A DNA stretch of 11,581 nt, from the NCBI GenBank assembly GCA_944381295.1, contig CALWKP010000075.1, positions 1-11,581 of the forward strand, given 5' to 3'. Below, one piece after another: positions 6,818 through 11,581 of this stretch. Under the pieces are notes generated by a model that saw nothing but the letters and a program-made list of their open reading frames with translations, made no database searches and was not told the origin of the DNA. Source of the stretch: an uncultured Clostridia bacterium (GTDB lineage Bacteria; Bacillota; Clostridia; Oscillospirales; Acutalibacteraceae). The stretch's first letter is position 1. The number at the start of each line of letters is the position of its first letter. The translations under genes were made by a program, and so were the position numbers.

Positions 6818-7894
6818 CTAATAAATCGTTTCAGTAAAATTGCATAAAGAAGTTGCCTCTATAGAGGCCACGGATTCCCGCTCTATATAGTTACATTTTA
6901 AAAATTTCAACGGAACCGATCCCCGTTTTCCTTCCAGAGAATGAATCAATCGTGCTGCCGTTACCCGCCCTAGCTCCCGCAGCGGAGGTGCTATCGTCGA
7001 TAACCGCGGAGAGCAATACCGGCTTACAAAACGATCGTCAAATCCGACTATCGAGATCTCTTCCGGCACAGAAAGGCCCATCTCCATCGCTTTTTGCAAA
7101 ACTCCATATCCCATCTGGTCGTTCATAGCAAAAATTGCTGTCGGTTTCTCCGAGTAAGAAAACATCTTCTCTGCCGCCGTATATCCCGATGCCTCTTCCC
7201 AATCCCCTACCTGGGTATAAAACGGATTGATCGGTATATTATACTGCAATAACGCTTTCTGATATCCCCGTAACCGCAGCTGCGATGGGATCGAATCTAC
7301 AGGTCCCGCAACAACTCCGATCTTTTGGTGCCCAAGCTTAATCAGGTGTTCCGCTGCCTCAAACGCCGCTGCTTCGTCATCGATATAAAAACTTCCCACT
7401 ACCGAGCGTTGTTGCGCAAAACAATAACAACAGGCAACAGGCTTGCCAAATGTCGATACCACCTCTGTCACATCACGGTAATGGATTCCCACATATATAA
7501 TCCCATCCACCGAATCGCGCAGTGTCGTATCTACCAGCTTCGTAATCTCTTCCTGATATTGCTCAATCGTGGAGAACGAATTCCCTATTTTCGGGAAAAC
7601 ACGCAGATTGTCCAAAATAATATGATAGCCCGCCTGTTCTGTATACTCACAAATCCCATCTACGATCTCCGGTGTAATAAATACCGTCAAATCTTCTGCC
7701 ACTACTCCTATTGTCTTGGTACGGCTCGTCCTCAGGCTAACTGCCGCTTTATTTGGGCGATATCCCACTTCATTCACAATATCCAAAATCCTGCGCCGGG
7801 TTTTCTCACTGAGCGCTCCCGAATTGTTGAGCGCATAAGAAACCGCCGTTGAGGAAACACCCGCCAATTCAGCAATTTCCTTGATTGTGGCCAT
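6818..7894 (-). CDS. LacI-family transcriptional regulator
   Basis: This 358-residue protein has the standard two-part layout. The N-terminal helix-turn-helix spans residues 3-24 (TIKEIAELAGVSSTAVSYAL), followed by the DNA-binding third helix (SEKTRRRILDIVNEVGYRP) and hinge (NKAAVSLRTSRTKTIGVV, about 48-65). A periplasmic-binding-protein-like effector domain follows (about 66-345), with typical PTAIFAMNDQMGYGVL and EEISIVGFDDRFVSRYCSPRL stretches. The family mostly represses sugar genes and is released by a sugar ligand. It lies immediately upstream of the transport operon in the same orientation, so that operon is the most likely target. The ATG at 7892-7894 has AAGGGGG 7 nt upstream and follows a strong promoter. 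The C-terminus (residues about 346-358) is poorly conserved-looking. A perfect palindrome at 6855-6868 is inside the coding region. Confidence 0.93.
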   Translation of the reverse strand: MATIKEIAELAGVSSTAVSYALNNSGALSEKTRRRILDIVNEVGYRPNKAAVSLRTSRTKTIGVVAEDLTVFITPEIVDGICEYTEQAGYHIILDNLRVFPKIGNSFSTIEQYQEEITKLVDTTLRDSVDGIIYVGIHYRDVTEVVSTFGKPVACCYCFAQQRSVVGSFYIDDEAAAFEAAEHLIKLGHQKIGVVAGPVDSIPSQLRLRGYQKALLQYNIPINPFYTQVGDWEEASGYTAAEKMFSYSEKPTAIFAMNDQMGYGVLQKAMEMGLSVPEEISIVGFDDRFVSRYCSPRLSTIAPPLRELGRVTAARLIHSLEGKRGSVPLKFLKCNYIERESVASIEATSLCNFTETIY

Positions 7895-7917
7895 AGATAT
7901 TCCCCCTTACTGGCTTA

Positions 7918-7946
7918 AGTATATAGAATTTATCGGAAACTGTCAA
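7918..7946 (-). promoter_or_regulatory. Sigma-A-type promoter of the LacI-family gene
   Basis: On the minus strand there is a consensus -35 TTGACA (7946-7941), a 17-bp spacer and TATACT (7923-7918). Transcription would start near 7911, leaving an untranslated leader of only about 17 nt that is almost entirely ribosome binding site. The near-consensus boxes suggest a strong promoter unless repressed; autoregulation is possible but no clear operator stands out. Confidence 0.8.
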
Positions 7947-8004
7947 CTTTTTGCGAAAAACAAACACGTCTTACGCTATGTGCTAAAGACTGCTGTCCTT
8001 TTCC

Positions 8005-8051
8005 AAACAAAAATCTGCCGCAAAATGCAGACTTCACACTTCACGGCAGAT
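8005..8051 (-). terminator. Rho-independent terminator downstream of ilvD
   Basis: On the minus strand ATCTGCCG (8051-8044) pairs with CGGCAGAT (8020-8013) across a 23-nt loop, and the stem is followed by TTTTTGTTTGG. It lies about 70 nt after the ilvD stop codon and separates ilvD from the lacI-type gene. The loop is long, and an alternative TCTGC/GCAGA pairing within it is possible. Confidence 0.7.
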
Positions 8052-8123
8052 CCCTATTTGAAAATTATTTGCTTTGCAAATCCGTACCTAACCGGTCTTC
8101 CTGTCTAAACTGCTTGCGTTATC

Positions 8124-9779
8124 TTATTTCTCAAACACCGCTCCACGAGACCCGGAAGTCACATGCTGTGCGTAACGTTTGATATATCCGGTCAACTCAC
8201 GTTCCGGCGCTTTCCATTCCGCACGCCGCTTCGCCAGTTCCTCTTCGCTCACTTTCAAATTCAACATCCGATTGGTGATATCCACTTCCACCAAATCGCC
8301 GTCCCGGATCAACGCAATCGGACCACCAGCCAATGCTTCCGGAGACACATGACCTACCGCAGCCCCGCGCGTTGCCCCTGAAAAACGTCCGTCTGTGATC
8401 AACGCCACGCTGGACCCCAGGCCCATTCCCGTCAATGATGACGTCGGCGCCAGCATTTCGCGCATTCCCGGGCCACCCTTCGGCCCCTCGTAGCGGATTA
8501 CCACGACATCACCCGGCTTGATCTTTCCGCCCAAGATGGCTTCCGACGCATCTTCTTCACAGTCAAAGCATCTTGCTGGACCAGTATGCTGCATCATTTC
8601 AGGAGCTACCGCCCCTTGCTTGACCACAGCCCCCTCCGGAGCCAGATTTCCTTTCAGCACGGCAATCCCGCCATCCTTCCGGAACGGGTTCTCCAGTGTC
8701 CGCAGGACATCCCCATCCGCAGCCGGCGCTTTTGCAATGCGGTCTCCTACTGTTCCGCAGACTGTCAGGCAATCTGTGTGGACAAATCCACCGCGCGACA
8801 GCTCCCGGAATACTGCCGGGATTCCACCCACTTTATTCAGGTCGGTGATAAACACCTGACTTGCCGGATTCAGCTTGCACAGCTGTGGTGTTTCACGGCT
8901 CACCTTATCGATGCTGTCGATATCCAGCGGCACACCCATCTCATACGCGATCGCTGTCAGATGCAATACCGAGTTGGTGGAACAGCCTAATGCCATCTCC
9001 CCGCGCAGTGCATTTTCAAAGGCTTCTTTTGTCAAGATATCGCTCGGCTTGATATCTTCCTCATACAGCCGCAGGATCGTTTCCCCTGCCGTTTTTGCCA
9101 ATTGGATGCGCTCGGACATCACTGCCGGAATCGTTCCATTCCCCGGAAGCGCCATCCCGATCGCTTCGGTCAGGCAGTTCATCGAGTTCGCCGTATACAT
9201 TCCGGAGCACGAACCACAAGTTGGGCATGCTGATTTTTCCAACGCAGTCAGCTCTGCTTCATCAATTTTCCCTTCTGCATAGCTGCCCACTGCTTCAAAC
9301 ATTTCCGACAGGCCAAACCGTACCCCATTATGTTCCCCGGGCAGCATCGGCCCGCCGCTTACAAAAATACTAGGAAGATTCATCCGGCATGCTGCCAGCA
9401 TCATCCCCGGTACGATTTTATCGCAGTTCGGCACAAATACCACGGCGTCCACGGGATGGGCCGTGAGCATGACCTCTATGGAATCTGCAATCAGTTCGCG
9501 GGAACACAGGGAATATTTCATCCCTTTATGGTTCATGGAAAGGCCGTCGCACACACCAATTGTCTGGAATTCGAACGGCACACCGCCCGCATTGCGGATT
9601 CCTGCTTTGACTGCTTCCCCGATTTCCTTTAAATGACGGTGCCCGGGAATATAATCACTGGCAGAATTCACCACCGCAATAAACGGACGTCCCATTTCAC
9701 TGTCTGTCAATCCCAACGCTCTTAACAAAGAACGATGCGGCGCCCTCGTCGGGCCTTTTTTCATCAAATCACTTCTCAC
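8124..9779 (-). CDS. ilvD: Dihydroxy-acid dehydratase
   Basis: The enzyme removes water from 2,3-dihydroxy-isovalerate or 2,3-dihydroxy-3-methylvalerate to give the 2-keto acid precursors of valine/leucine and isoleucine; it is cytoplasmic and carries an iron-sulfur cluster and Mg. From the GTG start the product is 551 residues, usual for Firmicutes. Seen motifs: CDGLSMNHKGMKYSL (from about 77), PNCDKIVPGM (Cys119) and CPTCGSCSGMYTANSMNCL (Cys185, 188, 191). IPGHRHL replaces the PCN-type motif that supplies an extra cluster Cys in [2Fe-2S] relatives, so this is the E. coli-like, probably oxygen-sensitive [4Fe-4S] class. I chose GTG at 9777-9779 because it gives the conserved VRSDLMKKGPTRAPHRSLL start and has GAGGAG about 10 nt upstream; a longer reading from 9812 would run inside the previous gene. 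It overlaps that gene by 11 nt. No T-box motif is visible upstream. Confidence 0.96.
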   Translation of the reverse strand: MRSDLMKKGPTRAPHRSLLRALGLTDSEMGRPFIAVVNSASDYIPGHRHLKEIGEAVKAGIRNAGGVPFEFQTIGVCDGLSMNHKGMKYSLCSRELIADSIEVMLTAHPVDAVVFVPNCDKIVPGMMLAACRMNLPSIFVSGGPMLPGEHNGVRFGLSEMFEAVGSYAEGKIDEAELTALEKSACPTCGSCSGMYTANSMNCLTEAIGMALPGNGTIPAVMSERIQLAKTAGETILRLYEEDIKPSDILTKEAFENALRGEMALGCSTNSVLHLTAIAYEMGVPLDIDSIDKVSRETPQLCKLNPASQVFITDLNKVGGIPAVFRELSRGGFVHTDCLTVCGTVGDRIAKAPAADGDVLRTLENPFRKDGGIAVLKGNLAPEGAVVKQGAVAPEMMQHTGPARCFDCEEDASEAILGGKIKPGDVVVIRYEGPKGGPGMREMLAPTSSLTGMGLGSSVALITDGRFSGATRGAAVGHVSPEALAGGPIALIRDGDLVEVDITNRMLNLKVSEEELAKRRAEWKAPERELTGYIKRYAQHVTSGSRGAVFEK

Positions 9780-10593
9780 TGGAACCACTCTCCTCAACTG
9801 GTACAGGTTCATTATGGATGATCCTGTCCAAAAACTCTTTACTATCCTGAAAATACTGTTCTTTCTCTTCTTTGCCTTCCAGGCTCGTCCCCTCGAGGAC
9901 CCGCAGCGATATCCCTAACGGCTCCAAATATTCCTCCGCGTATTCCTCGCTGCAAAATCCCTCATCGATCCATTTTTGCTGGATCTCTGCCAACGCTGCA
10001 CAATCGCTCCAGGCGATCCGCATATTCTGATAATCCGTCGCGCCTTCTTCCGGCGTGGAACCATCCTCCACATACGCAAACATCCCGTTTTCGGTCTGGC
10101 TCAAAAAGTTTTCGTCATCCATGATATAAATCAGACTTTCCCCTGTCTGCATATCTGCGGAATACTTGGTGACGCTTGCCATCTGTGTGTACATATCCAC
10201 CGACGCATTCATCTGCGCTTGTGCTGTCGCTGAACTGGTATCTGTTTCTTCCCCTGACGATAACGCGTACACATTGATTTGTACCACTACTTGTCCGTCA
10301 CCGTTCAGATCTTTGCCGTAGGGCGCAAGATCTTTTCCAAGCTGCTCGGCAATTGCCTGCTGAGACGTATCTCCGGTTACAATGGCAATTTGATAGTCCG
10401 GAGTCACCTTCGATGCGATATCATAGATAAAAGTCCCTACAATAAAAGCCCCGATGATCGCAAAGGCGACATGGAATTTATGGTAATACCAAAAATTCTG
10501 CCATTTCGATTTTGGGGTATCCGCCTTGATCTCCGCACCGGGTTTATTGATCGTTTCTTCTCCGGCGTTCCAAAGATATCTGTCACGGGCCAA
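9769..10593 (-). CDS. Single-pass membrane-anchored protein of unknown function
   Basis: This 274-residue protein is not assigned to a named family. Residues 1-41 are hydrophilic (with KWQNFWYYHKFH at 30-41, a stretch I associate with uncharacterised Clostridia membrane proteins). One hydrophobic helix follows at about 42-60, then an acidic domain of about 210 residues that should lie outside the membrane and begins TPDYQIAIVTGD. There is no lipobox or cleavage site, and the C-terminus is Glu/Ser-rich. The start is a TTG (10591-10593) with GAGGAAG 7 nt upstream; no ATG is available in frame before the conserved-looking region. The gene overlaps ilvD by 11 nt and is very likely co-transcribed with it from the promoter at 10764-10792. 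That link need not mean a shared pathway. Confidence 0.8.
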   Translation of the reverse strand: MARDRYLWNAGEETINKPGAEIKADTPKSKWQNFWYYHKFHVAFAIIGAFIVGTFIYDIASKVTPDYQIAIVTGDTSQQAIAEQLGKDLAPYGKDLNGDGQVVVQINVYALSSGEETDTSSATAQAQMNASVDMYTQMASVTKYSADMQTGESLIYIMDDENFLSQTENGMFAYVEDGSTPEEGATDYQNMRIAWSDCAALAEIQQKWIDEGFCSEEYAEEYLEPLGISLRVLEGTSLEGKEEKEQYFQDSKEFLDRIIHNEPVPVEESGSSEK

Positions 10594-10709
10594 AAAATCA
10601 CTTCCTCGATTTTATCGCAGGGGTCCGGAAGTCTCTTGCCGCAGCCGGCACAGCCGGTTTTTCCTACCGAGAATTCCTGCCTGCTTTTCTCTTCTTTCCG
10701 GCTCTCCAT
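10437..10709 (-). CDS. Doubtful small zinc-ribbon-like ORF overlapping the membrane-protein gene
   Basis: An ATG at 10707-10709, with GGTGAT about 9 nt upstream, opens a 90-codon frame. Its first part contains CAGCGKRLPDPC (residues 20-31), a zinc-binding-like CxxC plus Cys. From about residue 40 it overlaps the TTG-started gene in another frame and looks like non-coding shadow. It may be a short leader ORF, the true N-terminus of the membrane protein split by a frameshift near the T6 run at about 10592-10597, or chance. Confidence 0.2.
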   Translation of the reverse strand: MESRKEEKSRQEFSVGKTGCAGCGKRLPDPCDKIEEVIFWPVTDIFGTPEKKRSINPVRRSRRIPQNRNGRIFGITINSMSPLRSSGLLL

Positions 10710-10763
10710 GCTTACCGCATCACCGCAAACCACATGCAAGTCCGAACAGAACAACATGCAGTA

Positions 10764-10792
10764 AGTATAGCATACAGGGGAAAAATATTCAA
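10764..10792 (-). promoter_or_regulatory. Sigma-A-type promoter for the membrane-protein/ilvD pair
   Basis: On the minus strand there is TTGAAT (10792-10787), a 17-bp spacer and TATACT (10769-10764), giving a predicted start near 10757 and a leader of about 160 nt before the TTG start. The -10 box is identical to that of the lacI-type gene. Confidence 0.65.
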
Positions 10793-10802
10793 GCAAACAC
10801 AC

Positions 10803-11046
10803 CCCTTGCGGAAGAGTTTTACAGTTCCTTCATATCTTGTTTTCTTCAGGTTATTATTTGCGTTACCAACCATTCTTTTTCATTTTTATTTTCCCGCACT
10901 GCCCGTCATTTTTCCAAGAATTCCCCTGCATTTTCGTCTTATTGACGATACCTATTCATCCAGCTATTAAGCCTCCCCCTGCTTTTCACGCCAAGGAAAT
11001 CTTCCGCCAAAAAACAGCTCCTCCCTTCTATTTCTTGAGGCGGAAA
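10803..11046. other. Intergenic region with no gene seen
   Basis: This stretch lies between the URO-D-family terminator and the promoter at 10764-10792. Both strands were read; only very short frames (under about 25 codons) with poor signals exist, and no T-box motif, riboswitch core or RNA gene was recognised. Confidence 0.5.
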
Positions 11047-11052
11047 TTTATG

Positions 11053-11093
11053 CATAAAAAATACCGGTATCCGTAAAATCATACGGATACCGG
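11053..11093 (-). terminator. Rho-independent terminator of the URO-D-family gene
   Basis: On the minus strand CCGGTATCCGTA (11093-11082) pairs perfectly with TACGGATACCGG (11075-11064) around a 6-nt loop, followed by TATTTTTTATG. The 12-bp stem plus six-T run, 15 nt after the stop codon, is a textbook intrinsic terminator. A perfect palindrome TTTATGCATAAA (11047-11058) overlaps the T-run. Confidence 0.93.
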
Positions 11094-11108
11094 CCACTTA
11101 CTTCCCAT

Positions 11109-11581
11109 TTAAGGGTGCTTTCCATAGGTCCGGTAATATTCCACATAATACCGGATATTATCCCATGATACATCTGGCGGTACCAAATGGTCAATCCAGG
11201 GGAAATATCCTCCTGTTTCCCAAGCGATCTCTAATTTCCTCTTTACCTCTTCCCGAATCTCCTCTTTCCCTTTGGAAAGGGCAATTTTATCAATCCCTCC
11301 ATGTACGCGGATTTGCGGGAACTTTTTCCGGATTTCCGGAATATCCACCCCTGCACTTGCCTGTGCCGGCCAAATTTCGTTGATCCCATCTTTTTCCCAT
11401 ACAGGCAGCATCTTGTTACAATTCCCATCGGAATCTACGGCAAAACTCCAAACGCCCAACCGCTTCAAGGACTTTATGATGCTGCAATAGCAAGGCGAGA
11501 AAAACTCATCAAACATTGCAGGGGAAATAATCGGCGCTTTTGTGGAACACATATCTTCAAAAAACATGATACGGTCAAATT
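11109..11581 (-). CDS. Uroporphyrinogen decarboxylase family protein, C-terminal part
   Basis: The frame is open to the window edge, so the gene is cut at its 5' end; an internal ATG at 11565-11567 is not the true start, since the residues before it (FDRI) continue the family pattern. What is visible (about 157 residues) matches the C-terminal half of the URO-D fold: FFEDMCSTKAPIISPAMFDE, a DSDG loop, HGGIDKIALSKGKEEI and DHLVPPDVSWDNIRYYVEYY. In Clostridia such members are usually not haem-pathway HemE but relatives of corrinoid or methyl transfer proteins, or of unknown role, often near sugar genes; which applies here cannot be told. It ends in TAA and a strong terminator. Confidence 0.85.
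   Translation of the reverse strand, partial: FDRIMFFEDMCSTKAPIISPAMFDEFFSPCYCSIIKSLKRLGVWSFAVDSDGNCNKMLPVWEKDGINEIWPAQASAGVDIPEIRKKFPQIRVHGGIDKIALSKGKEEIREEVKRKLEIAWETGGYFPWIDHLVPPDVSWDNIRYYVEYYRTYGKHP

Noticed and set aside
6855..6868. Perfect 14-bp palindrome GCCTCTATAGAGGC
   Set aside because: It is inside the coding sequence of the LacI-family protein (near its C-terminus), with no T-run. It could be chance, and I have no support for an operator or terminator role.
7924..7940. CG-centred sequence in the lacI-type promoter spacer as a possible autoregulatory operator
   Set aside because: Only about half of the symmetric positions match, and it shares only TTTATCG with a site near 6327; too weak to call.
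8067..8081. Small hairpin ATTTGC-TTT-GCAAAT after ilvD
   Set aside because: It has only 6 A/T-dominated base pairs and no T-run; the stronger hairpin at 8013-8051 explains termination.
10641..10668. Plus-strand hairpin CCGGC-ACA-GCCGG followed by TTTTT, like a terminator
   Set aside because: No plus-strand gene leads into it, the stem is very short, and the repeat also fits the GC-rich Cys/Gly codons of the minus-strand frame.
10594..11050. Possible T-box leader for the ilvD transcript
   Set aside because: No AGGGTGGNACCGCG-like T-box motif or T-box terminator/antiterminator pair was found in the leader or the gap before it.
1..11581. CRISPR arrays, tRNA/rRNA genes, insertion sequences, prophage or defence genes
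   Set aside because: No regularly spaced repeats, tRNA-like cloverleaf, transposase or integrase motifs, or defence-type domains were seen on either strand.

Overview
The window reads as chromosomal DNA of an anaerobic Firmicute, probably a gut-type Clostridia (Oscillospiraceae-like). The grounds are LplB/YtcP/LplA-style carbohydrate transport genes, strong AGGAGG-type ribosome binding sites, sigma-A-like promoters with 17-bp spacers, AT-rich intergenic DNA between moderately GC-rich genes, and URO-D paralogues near sugar-use genes. This assignment is inference. All seven supported genes lie on the minus strand, so the order of transcription runs from high to low coordinates.

Region by region, in transcription order: (a) 11581-11109 is the 3' part of a uroporphyrinogen-decarboxylase-family gene, closed by a very clear terminator (about 11053-11093). 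(b) From a promoter at 10764-10792 comes a gene for a single-pass membrane-anchored protein of unknown function (TTG start). It overlaps the start of ilvD (dihydroxy-acid dehydratase, GTG start), and this pair ends at a terminator near 8005-8051. (c) A LacI-family regulator (7894-6818) has its own strong promoter (TTGACA-17-TATACT) only about 17 nt upstream of its start. (d) A 574-bp AT-rich gap holds a convincing promoter (TTGACT-17-TAAAAT) for the transport operon and a predicted leader of about 340 nt rich in inverted repeats. (e) A CUT1-type sugar ABC transporter follows: solute-binding lipoprotein, then LplB-like and LplC/YtcP-like permeases, with a 12-bp perfect hairpin between the binding-protein and permease genes. 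(f) After a terminator-like hairpin comes a cytoplasmic protein of about 710 residues resembling the uncharacterised DUF5695-type, glycoside-hydrolase-like proteins.

A working model: the LacI protein senses a sugar ligand and controls the transporter. The lipoprotein captures an oligosaccharide, the two permeases import it using an ATPase encoded elsewhere, and the 713-residue protein may process it in the cytoplasm. The substrate cannot be named from sequence alone. The ilvD pair and the URO-D gene look like separate transcription units. I see no clearly new system. The most unusual sequence is the palindrome-rich leader upstream of the binding-protein gene, above all a 31-bp inverted repeat that shares four bases with a perfect 18-bp palindrome.
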